DNA of 64,000 bases from Mesotoga sp. Brook.08.105.5.1 (GTDB lineage: Bacteria; Thermotogota; Thermotogae; Petrotogales; Kosmotogaceae), in the NCBI RefSeq assembly GCF_002752635.1, contig NZ_AYTW01000056.1, positions 31,497 through 95,496 on the forward strand, in the 5' to 3' direction. Below are positions 52,843-61,941 of the stretch, in pieces (positions within the stretch are counted from its first letter, which is position 1; each line of letters opens with the position of its first letter). Below the pieces are notes generated by a model. That model saw only the letters and a list, made by a program, of their open reading frames with translations, was not told the DNA's origin and did not search any database. The position numbers and the translations under genes were made by a program.

Positions 52843-54006
52843 ATGAGCAGATTGTGGAATTTCACGTCAGGGCTTTTCAAGAGCGAAATCAGAGAGTTCC
52901 AGGTGATGTTCTGGAGTTTCATCTTTCCCCTGATTCTATACTTCATACTGACGTCGGTTTTCGGGCCCTTTTACGGGGGCGATACGCAGGGAGTGAGTTT
53001 CAGAGTGGGGATTGTGAGGGAGGAGAATCTTGCGGGATTTGGAAAGATTATCGACGAAGTCATTGAAGGGATCTCCTCGGAGAGCGGTCCGTTTGTTAAG
53101 AAGGAGTACGGGTCAATCGATGATGCTCTAGATGATCTTAGAGAGGGAAGGCAGGATATCGTGCTCGTTATTCCCGCCGGAACCAACGCCAAGATGACAA
53201 GCGCGCTGGCACTAAAGATGGGCGAGGTACCCCTTCGAGTTCACTATATCAGCGGCAAAGAATCGTCCTCGATCGCTTCGGGCATTATGGAGGAAGTAAT
53301 AAACGAAGTGAATCTCGAGATCGAACGGCGGAGCGGAGGAGATTTCCTAGACATTGTGACGGAGACAAGGGTTATCTCCGCAATTGAAAAAGAGCCCTTT
53401 GACTACAAAGAGTACATCTTCCCGGGGGTTGCTTTGATGATGATTCTTTCGGTAGCACTTTTGAACAGCCCCTTGGGTCTAATTCAGTACAGAGAGTCCG
53501 GGGTGAATAAGAAACTCTACACAACGCCTTTGAGATCTCTTGAATACTTTGCTGGCCACTTAGTCAAATTGATAATAACTATGCTTATCTCGCTGGTGCT
53601 TCTGTACCTTGTGGCCACTTTTGTCTACAGGGTGGGCGGTTCAATCTTCGATATCAGGTTTATCCTGACTCTGCTCTTTTCAATGATTGTTACGGTATCT
53701 TTTGGTCTAATGATAGCTTCCTTCTCGAAAAAGCTCTCAACAGTTTCCGTTCTTGGGCAGACTCTGTACCAGATAATGATGTTTCTCGGGGGCCTTTACT
53801 TCCCCGTATTTGATCTCCCATGGGGGATCCGTTGGTTGGTCTACGCATTACCGACCACCTATCTTGTCGAGCTCAGTAGAAGGGTAATGGGTTACCAATT
53901 CGCGCCGCTTTCGGTGGGCTGGCTGATAGTGGTACCTCTAATCTGGACTGCATTCTCACTGCTCGTTTTTGCCGTGAATTTCAAGAAGGTGATGGGCTAT
54001 GAGTAG
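52843..54006 (+). CDS. ABC-2-type permease, subunit 1
   Basis: About 387 residues. One helix near the N-terminus (FIFPLILYFILTSVFGPFY) is followed by an extracellular domain (about 50-195) and a five-helix C-terminal block (about 200-387; GVALMMILSVALLNSPLG, then YALPTTYLVELSRRVMG). This is the ABC2 membrane plan of drug or lipid exporters. ATG 52843 follows GAGGTGG. It overlaps the next permease gene by 8 bp. Confidence 0.85.
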   Translation: MSRLWNFTSGLFKSEIREFQVMFWSFIFPLILYFILTSVFGPFYGGDTQGVSFRVGIVREENLAGFGKIIDEVIEGISSESGPFVKKEYGSIDDALDDLREGRQDIVLVIPAGTNAKMTSALALKMGEVPLRVHYISGKESSSIASGIMEEVINEVNLEIERRSGGDFLDIVTETRVISAIEKEPFDYKEYIFPGVALMMILSVALLNSPLGLIQYRESGVNKKLYTTPLRSLEYFAGHLVKLIITMLISLVLLYLVATFVYRVGGSIFDIRFILTLLFSMIVTVSFGLMIASFSKKLSTVSVLGQTLYQIMMFLGGLYFPVFDLPWGIRWLVYALPTTYLVELSRRVMGYQFAPLSVGWLIVVPLIWTAFSLLVFAVNFKKVMGYE

Positions 54007-55063
54007 AAACAAGTTGAAAGCTGTCTTCATCGCCTTTGCAAAGGAAGCGTTCAGAAACAAGCTCGAAGTCTTTTTCACGTTGTTCTTCCCGATGATATTC
54101 CTGCTGCTCTTCGGTTTCTTTTTCGGCGGCTCAAGTGATTATCAAAAAACCTCCGTAGGCCTTTATCAGACCGGAACTTACGATATTTCTCCGGTAATTG
54201 AGGAGACGGGGGCATGGAGTCTAAGCCTCTTTGACGATGAGACGAGCCTGGAAGAAAAGATAAAAAGCGGAGATATCTTGCTGGGAGTTACATTCGATGG
54301 TGAGAAAATCTCCTATCTGTACCGTGAGGGTGATGTTGGTCAGCTGAGTACAATAGAAATGGCCAGGGCAAGTATCTCGGCGGCCGTTGAGAAGGAGATT
54401 AACAATGTGAAGTCGGTGATTGTTGTTGAGAACATCCCTGAGACAGCCGGAAGAGTTCGCGCAACCGATGCCGATTACACAATGTCTGGCGTCGTAGCGA
54501 TCTCTCTCCTTTCGGCCGGGATGTTTTCAGTGATAAGCGTCTTCGGAAGGTACAGAAAGAGGGGAGTTCTTGATAGATTCAAGATCACTCCGCTCAAACC
54601 CTTGACTTTCATTTTTGGAAGCACTCTGACTAGATTCCTGGTTAGCATTGTATCGATACTCCTAATCATGATTGTGAGCAGGTTGCTGTTCAGGACTACC
54701 TTCCAGACAGATTGGTTGCTATTCCTTATCTCAATAATCTCCTCCACTTTGGGGATGATGGCACTTGGACTCTTTCTGACGCTTATTTTCAGAAATCCAG
54801 AGACGGCAGAAACTGCTGCAAGTATTCTGATGGTTTTAATGGTCTTTCTGGCTGGCATATATTTCCCTCTCTCCTTTTTGCCCGATTATCTGAGAATAGT
54901 GTCCGCGTTTCTTCCCGTAAAGTATGTGGCAGAACTTATGAGGCATTCCCTTGGAATAGAGTTGGTCTCTACAGCGTACTTTGTCATAACTAATGTCGTG
55001 CTATCCTTCAGTGGAGTATTGCTTCTTTACTTCACCGGAAAGCGTTATTTGAGAGCTTCTTGA
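53999..55063 (+). CDS. ABC-2-type permease, subunit 2
   Basis: 354 residues with the same plan as the preceding subunit: a first helix (FTLFFPMIFLLLFGFFFGG), an extracellular part (about 45-160) and five helices ending with FLPVKYVAELMRHSLG and a last helix. It overlaps subunit 1 by 8 bp and completes the exporter. The substrate is unknown. Confidence 0.85.
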   Translation: MSRNKLKAVFIAFAKEAFRNKLEVFFTLFFPMIFLLLFGFFFGGSSDYQKTSVGLYQTGTYDISPVIEETGAWSLSLFDDETSLEEKIKSGDILLGVTFDGEKISYLYREGDVGQLSTIEMARASISAAVEKEINNVKSVIVVENIPETAGRVRATDADYTMSGVVAISLLSAGMFSVISVFGRYRKRGVLDRFKITPLKPLTFIFGSTLTRFLVSIVSILLIMIVSRLLFRTTFQTDWLLFLISIISSTLGMMALGLFLTLIFRNPETAETAASILMVLMVFLAGIYFPLSFLPDYLRIVSAFLPVKYVAELMRHSLGIELVSTAYFVITNVVLSFSGVLLLYFTGKRYLRAS

Positions 55064-55090
55064 GAAAGGGCGTATAATCTGTTTTTCGAG

Positions 55091-55119
55091 AAGACATGAT
55101 AAAACCGTGTTGCTATAAT
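55091..55119 (+). promoter_or_regulatory. Extended -10 promoter of the flavodiiron gene
   Basis: TGCTATAAT (TATAAT 55114-55119) is an extended -10 box. AAGACA (55091-55096) is 17 bp upstream as a partial -35. Confidence 0.6.
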
Positions 55120-55142
55120 GAATCTGAAGGGAGGCTTTTTGA

Positions 55143-56336
55143 GTGAGTGATACTGTAAGAATTGCTGAAGGGATACACTGGATAGGAGTGAATGACTTTG
55201 AGACTCATCTTTTCGAGGCGCTATGGCCGCTTCCAAGAGGAGTGTCCTACAACTCATATATCTTGATAGATGATAAGGTCGTCCTTATAGATACAGTGAA
55301 GGGTGCATTCTTCTCTGCTTTTCTCGATAAGATCAAGTCTCTGCTACCTGAGGGGAAGAAAGTTGATTATCTTGTCGTCAATCATATGGAGCCAGATCAC
55401 TCCGGTTCGATTAAGGTTTTGAGAGAGGCCTTTCCTGACCTAAAGGTGATCGGAAATGAAAAGACGATAGAAATGCTCCATGCATTCTATGATGTCACAG
55501 ATAATTTGATCGCAGTCAAGGATGGTGAGGAGCTCGAAATTGGTTCAAAAACTCTGCGGTTCTACATGACACCAATGGTTCACTGGCCAGAAACCATGAT
55601 GACATATGAAGAATCCTCTGGAGCCCTCTTCTCCGGAGATGCCTTTGGAGGTTTCGGTGCACTTAACGGAGGGATTTTCGACGACGAAGTTGATGTAGAT
55701 TTCTTTGAGGATGAAGTTCTCAGATATTTCTCAAACATTGTCGGCAGATACAGCTCTATGGTTCAAAAGGCGTTTGAGAGACTATCGGGTGTAGATATAA
55801 AGATCATCTGCGCCACTCATGGGCCAGTTTGGAGAAGGAACCCTTCCAGGATTATTGATCTTTATGATCGCTGGAGCAAGCAGGAAACGGAACAGGGAGT
55901 CGTTTTGGTTTATGGTTCAATGTACGGTAATACGCAGAAAATGATGGAAGCTGTCTCTTCAGGTCTTGTTAAGGGTGGTGTTGACAAGATCAGGGTTCAC
56001 AACATATCGACGACGCACATATCTTTCATTATCAGAGATATCTGGAGGTTCAGAGGGCTGGTAATGGGAAGTTGCACTTACAACATGGAGCTGTTCCCTC
56101 CGATGAAGCAGCTGATTAGCGCGATAGAGAACAGGATGATGAGGAACCGCAAGATAGGTGTTTTCGGTTCCTATACCTGGAGTGGCGGAGCCCTGAAAGA
56201 GCTTCAGCAGTTCGCTTCGAGATCAAAGTGCGATCAAGTGGGACCCGTGATAGAAGCAAAAAGCTGTCCAACGCAAGAGGATCTCGACAAGTGTGTTGAA
56301 CTGGGTCTGAACATGGCAGCGGCGATAAGGTCATAA
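55143..56336 (+). CDS. Flavodiiron protein (FprA-type A flavoprotein)
   Basis: The enzyme reduces oxygen to water (or nitric oxide to nitrous oxide), protecting an anaerobe. 397 residues: an N-terminal diiron metallo-beta-lactamase domain with HMEPDH (His81, Glu83, Asp85, His86), VHWPETMMT and ATHGPVW, then a flavodoxin domain (about 255-397) with VVLVYGSMYGNTQKM for FMN and GSYTWSGGA. No rubredoxin is fused. The start is GTG 55143 behind GGGAGG. It sits alone with its own promoter. Confidence 0.93.
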   Translation: MSDTVRIAEGIHWIGVNDFETHLFEALWPLPRGVSYNSYILIDDKVVLIDTVKGAFFSAFLDKIKSLLPEGKKVDYLVVNHMEPDHSGSIKVLREAFPDLKVIGNEKTIEMLHAFYDVTDNLIAVKDGEELEIGSKTLRFYMTPMVHWPETMMTYEESSGALFSGDAFGGFGALNGGIFDDEVDVDFFEDEVLRYFSNIVGRYSSMVQKAFERLSGVDIKIICATHGPVWRRNPSRIIDLYDRWSKQETEQGVVLVYGSMYGNTQKMMEAVSSGLVKGGVDKIRVHNISTTHISFIIRDIWRFRGLVMGSCTYNMELFPPMKQLISAIENRMMRNRKIGVFGSYTWSGGALKELQQFASRSKCDQVGPVIEAKSCPTQEDLDKCVELGLNMAAAIRS

Positions 56337-56464
56337 ACTAGTGCCTGTCTCTTCTGCAAAATCGATTGGTAAGCATTTTGCGAGAATTGTGATTGGCACA
56401 GATAATTGAGAGATCTAATTCAACTGAATAGCTCATTTATGAAGATTTCAGAAGGAACGACAAG

Positions 56465-56488
56465 GAGCCTCTCAAGTGGTAGAGGCTC
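56465..56488. terminator. Possible bidirectional hairpin
   Basis: GAGCCTCT and AGAGGCTC form a perfect 8-bp stem with an 8-base loop between the convergent flavodiiron gene and the activase pseudogene. T runs are weak on both sides. Confidence 0.45.
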
Positions 56489-57453
56489 ATTCCTTTCTTC
56501 TTAGTTGCTCCTGCCATTTGCCGCACCGGTCGCCCCAAACTGCTATTATTTCTCCGTCGGCTTTCACGTTGATTCGCAGCTGTTCGAACAACCGTTGCAG
56601 ATGAAACTTGAAGGGCGGAAGTCGAGATTCAAGTAGTCGAAACCCTTGAAGGACGTCTCTTCGGACTTTCTCTCGATCTCCTGGCGCGCAAGAATCGCGC
56701 CGCCAATGGCTCCCATGACTTCGTAGTTCTCAGGAACTACTACTTTTCGTGGCCGACTGCCTCTTCAAATGCCTTCTTTATTCCCTTGTTAGCTGCCACT
56801 CCGCCCTGAAAAACAAAAGGCGGCTCAAGTTTCTTACCTCGTCCGAGATTGTTTATGTAGTTCCTGACAAGTGCTTTGCACAAACCCCATATAATGTCGG
56901 ACTTAGAGAAACCGTACTGTTGTTTCGCTATCATATCTGACTCCGCAAAAACTGTGCATCGCCCTGCTATCCTAACTTCTGTCGTAGCCTGAAGGGCGAG
57001 ATCGCCAAACCTCTCTATGGGGACTCAGAGCCTTTCTGACTGATGATCAAGGAAGGAACCGGTTCCTGCCGCACATACAGTGTTCATGGCAAAGTCGGTT
57101 ACCATACCTTCTCTTATCGGTATTATTTTCGAATCCTGGCCTCCTATCTCAAAGATCGTCCTCACATTTCCGATTTCCCTAGAGGCAGCGACGCCGTGAG
57201 CAGTTATCTCGTTCTTTACGATATCGGCACCTAGAAGGACTCCTGCGAGCTGTCTGCCACTTCCGGTAGTTCCTACTCCCATGACAAGCGGCTCATTCAG
57301 TTCCTCCCTAAGCTTCGCGAAACCCAGCTTAACGGCGTCCATAGGTTGGCCGTTGGTTCTGACGTAATACTTGAAAACTATATCGCCGCTTTCGGAAAGC
57401 GCCACTATGTTGGTACTCACCGAACCGACATCTACTCCAGCAAGAATCTCCAC
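56487..57453 (-). pseudogene. Broken 2-hydroxyacyl-CoA dehydratase activator (HgdC/BadF-like ATPase)
   Basis: The intact ancestor was an ASKHA-fold ATPase carrying an iron-sulfur cluster that injects an electron into 2-hydroxyacyl-CoA dehydratases. Visible parts are LAGVDVGSVSTNIVAL (phosphate 1), GVGTTGSGRQ, EIGGQDSKII, NTVCAAGTGSFLDHQ, then in other frames VFQGGVAANKGI and a terminal CNGC. The last readable piece ends WGDRCGKWQEQLRRKE. At least three frameshifts separate these pieces: after the 57025 region, near 56740 and near 56570. It starts near GTG 57453. The order and near-complete length show recent decay. Confidence 0.8.
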
Positions 57454-57463
57454 AGAAATCGCT

Positions 57464-57950
57464 TCACTTGTTAGCGGCAATGCGTTTGAGCTTAGAGTTT
57501 CTAATAAGATCGACAAAAGCCTCTATTCTCGTCACTTCTGGAGACCCCAAGTTTACCGGCAATGGGATAAATCAACTTTGGTGAAGTGATGTCTTCAGTA
57601 CTGCTTTGAATGTCCAGTGTGAGCAACTTCGACCTGACTGACGGGATTCCATGTTCTATCATGTCGAGTAGTCCCATGAACTTGGGGCAGAAGAACTTGC
57701 CCTCTCAACTGAAACCATTCTGGGCACAAATACATAATCAACGCCCTGATCGACCAATCTGAGGACGTGACTGTTGTATATCTTGATCGGAACGCAGATC
57801 TCTGGAACGGAGACTCCGATCCCTCTGTCAATCGTCTTCTTGTCGGTCTTCTGCGTTGTAATTACCTCTATTCCCAGTTCTTCAAAGAGATGGACCCAGT
57901 ACGGCCCGTAATAAATAATATAAGAGTGCTCCAGCTATTCCTATCCTCAA
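57464..57950 (-). pseudogene. Truncated DUF2229-like activase component
   Basis: From TTG 57950, behind GGGGAAGAG, frames join into a protein-like run. It starts LRIGIAGALLYY, shifts to YGPYWVHLFEELGIEVITTQ, continues IDRGIGVSVPEICVPIKIYN and DYVFVPRMVSVE, then shifts to FFCPKFMGLLDMIEHGIPSV. It ends around FVDLIRNSKLKRIAANK at 57464. This matches the N-terminal part of the DUF2229/CoA-dehydratase-associated family, normally about twice as long. At least three frameshifts are present. It sits 10 bp upstream of the broken activator gene, as in intact loci. Confidence 0.7.
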
Positions 57951-58128
57951 CTTATCTCTTCCCCACCGACCCGTACCGACAGGGTGTGGCATTTGACCAA
58001 TATCAAATATAGCCATCCGTTGTCGACTGGAACAACGCTGGCAATGTAAAAGCTTCTGATCAGGACCAGTCTCGGACAGCTCCTGTGTGCGATGGTTTAA
58101 TCTCTCTTTAATTACATAGGGGATAAGC
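57951..58128. other. Intergenic region between the pseudogene locus and the DUF4382 gene
   Basis: No gene is seen. It should hold the promoters of the divergent genes, but no consensus pair is clear. Confidence 0.4.
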
Positions 58129-58143
58129 TTGGTTCATAACCAA
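58129..58143 (+). promoter_or_regulatory. Short palindrome upstream of the DUF4382 gene
   Basis: TTGGTT-cat-AACCAA is a perfect inverted repeat 24 bp before the start codon. It could be an operator or an early mRNA hairpin. Confidence 0.3.
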
Positions 58144-58166
58144 ACGAAGAAGGGAGGTTAAAGAAA

Positions 58167-59051
58167 ATGAGAAAGCTACTATTCTTGATTGTCTTGCTCT
58201 CCGCGTTTTTCTTCTCTGGGTGCGTGGATCTTACTTTGCCAGAGGCTGACAGGGGAACGGTGAGAGTTGTTCTTACCGATGCGGTAATCCCTATCGAAGA
58301 GATTGACTCTCTTATCGTAAGGATTGAAAGCATAAAGCTCTATGGATCCGAGGAGGTTCCTCCAGATGAATACGAGCCTTTTGTGATTGTCGACGAGCCA
58401 TTTGAAGTAGACATTCTTACTCTTGTGGGAGCGACTTTCGAACTGCCCGACACTACAGGAGTCGTCGGTGTATATAACCAGTTGCGGATAGAAGTGTCTG
58501 CGGCAACTATGACGGCCAATGAGATAGTCTATCCAGTAACCGTCAACTCTGGATCATTGAAGATCAACAATCTGGGTCTCGAGATTGACGAGGGTTCTGT
58601 GACTAATGTTGTTCTGGACTTTGACTTGTCGAAATCCCTGAAAATCAACGGCCGGTGGGAGGACATCGTCAGTGAGGCCGAGATCTCAGGCGAGAAGAAA
58701 AGCCACGAAGACAAGGTCCACATGACGCCTGTAATCCATGTGCGCCACGGAAGCCTTTTCGATGTAACGGGAGTTGCCTCTGCGGATCAGTTGCCTCTCC
58801 TTGCAGCGCTGTTTCCAGAAGTTGATGGCGAGGCGCTTATGACGTTTACCCATATAGACAATCCGATTTGGGAGGAAGGCGAGTTCAGATTCTGCAAGGT
58901 TGGTCCTGGAGAATATAGGCTGGAGTTCTTCGACAATTACATGGAGGAAGGTTTCTCGGTCGATGAAAGCGAATCCAGATATCAGTCCCTTTCAGTTACC
59001 GTTGTAGATAAAGACGTCGATCTTGGTACAATTGTCTTGGTTGAGAAATAG
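58167..59051 (+). CDS. DUF4382 lipoprotein
   Basis: 294 residues. A lipoprotein signal ends at FFFSGC, so Cys19 would carry the lipid. The next domain (about 28-190) starts GTVRVVLTDAVIPIEEIDSL and contains VYNQLRIEVSAATM and VVLDFDLSKSLKING, the DUF4382 pattern of carbohydrate-surface-type beta-sandwich proteins. A second beta domain (about 195-294) follows. The start is ATG 58167 behind GGGAGG. Function unknown. It is followed by another exported protein and a two-component system on the same strand. Confidence 0.8.
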   Translation: MRKLLFLIVLLSAFFFSGCVDLTLPEADRGTVRVVLTDAVIPIEEIDSLIVRIESIKLYGSEEVPPDEYEPFVIVDEPFEVDILTLVGATFELPDTTGVVGVYNQLRIEVSAATMTANEIVYPVTVNSGSLKINNLGLEIDEGSVTNVVLDFDLSKSLKINGRWEDIVSEAEISGEKKSHEDKVHMTPVIHVRHGSLFDVTGVASADQLPLLAALFPEVDGEALMTFTHIDNPIWEEGEFRFCKVGPGEYRLEFFDNYMEEGFSVDESESRYQSLSVTVVDKDVDLGTIVLVEK

Positions 59052-59173
59052 GTGCAGCATATAGTTAAGTCTCGGTCTGCCCTCAATGAGTTTGGGTTGA
59101 TTAACTGGAAAGCACGAGGGGATTCATCCGTTCAACACTGTCGATGGTTTGCGGAAGTGAAGGTGGAACTCAT

Positions 59174-59866
59174 ATGAAGAGAATCATTTGTCTCGCCTAC
59201 GCTATTGCTTTGGTGTTTTCAGCCGCACTTTCGGTTGGTACTGTGCTTGAAAGCGAGCAGTCTTTGCTTGGTTACCTGGTTGGGGGTGGGGACTTTGAGC
59301 TATCAGTCAGCATCACCTTAATTCAGAAGGTGCAGCGGATAGCTGCTGGTGAGATTCTCGCTATCTTTGTTCTTCCCGAAGGGTTGGTAAGGGTTGTGAC
59401 CGACTCCAGAGTATTCACGCTCTCTTCAGACGGTGAGATTTCCGAAATAACGGAAGCTAGCGAGGCCGGCATTTTATCAGAAGTAAAGATAATTGACGCC
59501 TTCTCTCTTGTTTCTCTGCAGTCAAGGGAGGAGGTTCGCGGTATCTTTCTGGTACAGGAAGAGAACGGTCACTTCTGGCATGTAATAACTGAGACGATGT
59601 CCTACAGGTTAGCAAGCAGTTTTGCTTCAACGTTAAGCGTAACGGCAAATGAGAAGGCGCTTGAAGAGGCAAGCGAGAGACTGCAGAAGTCCCTGGTTGA
59701 GAAAGAGGATTTGACTCCTTCGGAAAAGCCTGGCAAGCCCGACGAACCGGGCAAACCCGATGATCCTGGCAGGCCCGATGATCCAGGTAAGCCCGACGAT
59801 CCGGGCAAACCCGATGATCCCGGTCAGCCAGACACTCCTCCCGGCAAAGAAAACGGAAAGAATTGA
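59174..59866 (+). CDS. Exported protein with C-terminal Pro-Gly-Lys/Asp repeats
   Basis: About 230 residues. A signal peptide (MKRIICLAYAIALVFSAALS) leads a small domain of about 150 residues with no recognised family. The C-terminus (about 183-226) holds six or seven copies of a five- to six-residue unit, PGKPDDPG or close variants such as PGRPDD and PGQPDT. This extended, charged, flexible tail resembles wall- or surface-spanning segments. ATG 59174 follows AAGGTGG. It ends 6 bp before a response regulator gene, so it may be a sensed or regulated partner of that system. Confidence 0.7.
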   Translation: MKRIICLAYAIALVFSAALSVGTVLESEQSLLGYLVGGGDFELSVSITLIQKVQRIAAGEILAIFVLPEGLVRVVTDSRVFTLSSDGEISEITEASEAGILSEVKIIDAFSLVSLQSREEVRGIFLVQEENGHFWHVITETMSYRLASSFASTLSVTANEKALEEASERLQKSLVEKEDLTPSEKPGKPDEPGKPDDPGRPDDPGKPDDPGKPDDPGQPDTPPGKENGKN

Positions 59867-59872
59867 TGCTCG

Positions 59873-60559
59873 ATGAAACTCTTGATAGTTGAAGATGAGA
59901 AAAGACTGCTCGATAATGTCGTCTCTTTTTTTGAGCGTTCCGGATTTCTTGTGGATGCCTCCCAGAATGCAGAAGAAGGACTGGATCTTGCCCTTGAGCG
60001 CAGCTATGATTGTATTGTCCTCGATGTTCTCCTGCCCGGCATGAACGGTTATGAATTCTGCCGCTTTCTGAGAGAAGAGATGAAGTCCGATGTCCCCATA
60101 ATAATAATCACCGCACTGGGCGAAGTCGACAGCAGAATTGAAGGCCTTGAGATTGGAGCCGATGATTACGTTCCCAAACCGTTCGATCTGCGTGAGCTGG
60201 AAGCCAGAGTAAGGGCTCTTGTAAGACGAAATCAGCTGAAGATAGAATCGATAGTTCAGTACGGTCCTCTTCGTTACGATTCGAGAAAGGAAGTCTTCAC
60301 CTGCTCCGAGGGAAGACTGGACTTGACCTCGAGAGAGGTTTCAATCTTCGCACTGCTCTTCCGAAACCCGGGAGCTGTCTTCTCCAGAGAAGAGATAACC
60401 GACAAGATCTGGGAAACAGGCTTTGAACCGCGCAGCAATATTGTTGATGTTTATATTAACTACATTAGAAGGAAACTTGAGTCGGCTGGGATGTATGACG
60501 TGATCGAAACGGTTCCGGGAAAGGGTTACAGATTCAGGGGTTTTGCAGATGACGGTTAG
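59873..60559 (+). CDS. OmpR-family response regulator
   Basis: 228 residues. The receiver domain (1-120) has the acidic pair in VEDEKR, phospho-acceptor Asp51 in CIVLDVLLPGMNG, Thr in IITALGE and Lys in VPKPFDLRELEAR. The winged-helix DNA-binding domain (about 128-225) contains LTSREVSIFALLFRNPG and VDVYINYIRRKL with TVPGKGYRF. The gene overlaps the histidine kinase gene by 11 bp. It probably controls envelope functions and its own operon, but no target site is recognised here. Confidence 0.93.
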   Translation: MKLLIVEDEKRLLDNVVSFFERSGFLVDASQNAEEGLDLALERSYDCIVLDVLLPGMNGYEFCRFLREEMKSDVPIIIITALGEVDSRIEGLEIGADDYVPKPFDLRELEARVRALVRRNQLKIESIVQYGPLRYDSRKEVFTCSEGRLDLTSREVSIFALLFRNPGAVFSREEITDKIWETGFEPRSNIVDVYINYIRRKLESAGMYDVIETVPGKGYRFRGFADDG

Positions 60560-61832
60560 GGGAAAGATCTCACTCCTTTACCTCGCAACTTACGGCACCG
60601 TGGTGATTTCGCTAGGCCTTACGGTCTTTTTTGTCCTGAGGAATCTCGAATTTCGCAGGATAGATAATCTGCTCCTGTCATTTCATAACGATATAGTCAA
60701 CACCTACAAATTCGCAGATCAAGAAAACAGACTTCTGAACCTTGCGGGAAATGAGGACTTTGGATTCGCCATATACATAGAAGATGAACCGGTAGCGAGT
60801 TTTCGGGCTGAACCGGAACTGTTCAAAAAAGCTGAAGGAATCGGCACAAAAGGAGACCATCGATATAGAGCGACTGTCGAGCTGATCGAAGGAACCGAAG
60901 AGAGATTCGTGACTTTTTACAATCTCGGAAAGTCCGAGGAGTATCTGAAGTTTGTTCTGGCAGCAGTGGTCTTTTCCTCGTTATCCATCTTGTTAGCCGT
61001 AAGCCTCATTGGAACAATATTCACGAGAAAACTGATAAGACCTTTTGAACAGGCCGGCAATCAAATGGAGCTGATCAGCAGAACGGGGCTGAAGGATGCC
61101 AGAATTTCGCTCAGAAAGAGTGGAGACGAAGTTTCAAAGCTTGAAAGTGAAATCAATAAGGCGCTGAGCAGAATCGAGCAGTTGATAAACGATGCGAAGC
61201 AGTTCTCTTCAAGAATCGCTCACGAATTGAGAACGCCCCTAGCAGTAATGAAATCGCATCTTCAGCTCTCTTTGACCGGCAGTTCCTCAAAAGAGAGTAT
61301 GCGCGAAGCCTTGAGAGAAACTCTTGAGGAAGTGGAAAAGCTTATAAGACTCTCTGAAGAGTATCTGCTTCTGTCTCGCACAGAGATCACCGTACCAATT
61401 GAGCAGAGAGAGATAGATCTCTCCCGACTTGTACTGGAGACTACAGAGAAGATCATGATCCTTCATCCCGACAAGGAGATTGAAATACAGATCCTCCCCG
61501 ATATAGTGATCAGTGCCTCCGGATACATGATCGAGCACGTAGTAATGAATCTTCTTGACAATGCCTGCAAGTATTCTACGGACGATTCTATAAAGATCAA
61601 ACTGACCCGTGAAGAGGAATTCTCTCTGTTATCTGTTTCCAACAAGGGCAAAGCCGTCGATTTCATGAGCCTTGATGAATCCGTTAAGGGAGTGCAGGCT
61701 CAGGGATATGGTCTCGGCCTGAGAGTGGTCTTGTCAATTTTGCGTGCGCACAATCTTAGGCTCGATTACGAACATGAAGAGGGCATCAACAGATTCATGA
61801 TCGAATTTCCCAGTGAGGCCTATTCCAGATAG
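60549..61832 (+). CDS. HAMP-domain sensor histidine kinase
   Basis: About 427 residues. Two helices (about 9-29 and 138-160) flank a short periplasmic sensor domain. A HAMP-like linker follows, then the dimerisation domain with phospho-acceptor His in RIAHELRTPLAVMKSH. The ATPase domain has the N-box HVVMNLLDNACKYS, a worn G1 (VSNKGK) and G2 GYGLGLRVV. ATG 60549 is preferred over TTG 60543. It overlaps the regulator gene by 11 bp. Confidence 0.92.
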   Translation: MTVRGKISLLYLATYGTVVISLGLTVFFVLRNLEFRRIDNLLLSFHNDIVNTYKFADQENRLLNLAGNEDFGFAIYIEDEPVASFRAEPELFKKAEGIGTKGDHRYRATVELIEGTEERFVTFYNLGKSEEYLKFVLAAVVFSSLSILLAVSLIGTIFTRKLIRPFEQAGNQMELISRTGLKDARISLRKSGDEVSKLESEINKALSRIEQLINDAKQFSSRIAHELRTPLAVMKSHLQLSLTGSSSKESMREALRETLEEVEKLIRLSEEYLLLSRTEITVPIEQREIDLSRLVLETTEKIMILHPDKEIEIQILPDIVISASGYMIEHVVMNLLDNACKYSTDDSIKIKLTREEEFSLLSVSNKGKAVDFMSLDESVKGVQAQGYGLGLRVVLSILRAHNLRLDYEHEEGINRFMIEFPSEAYSR

Positions 61833-61941
61833 CATGAGACACGGCCTGGAAGCCTGACGATTCGTTGTCTGCGTCCAGTCACAGGCTCGAGTTTGAAAGT
61901 AGTCTGGTAAGATCGAGTATCACTGACAGCGGAGGAAGAAA

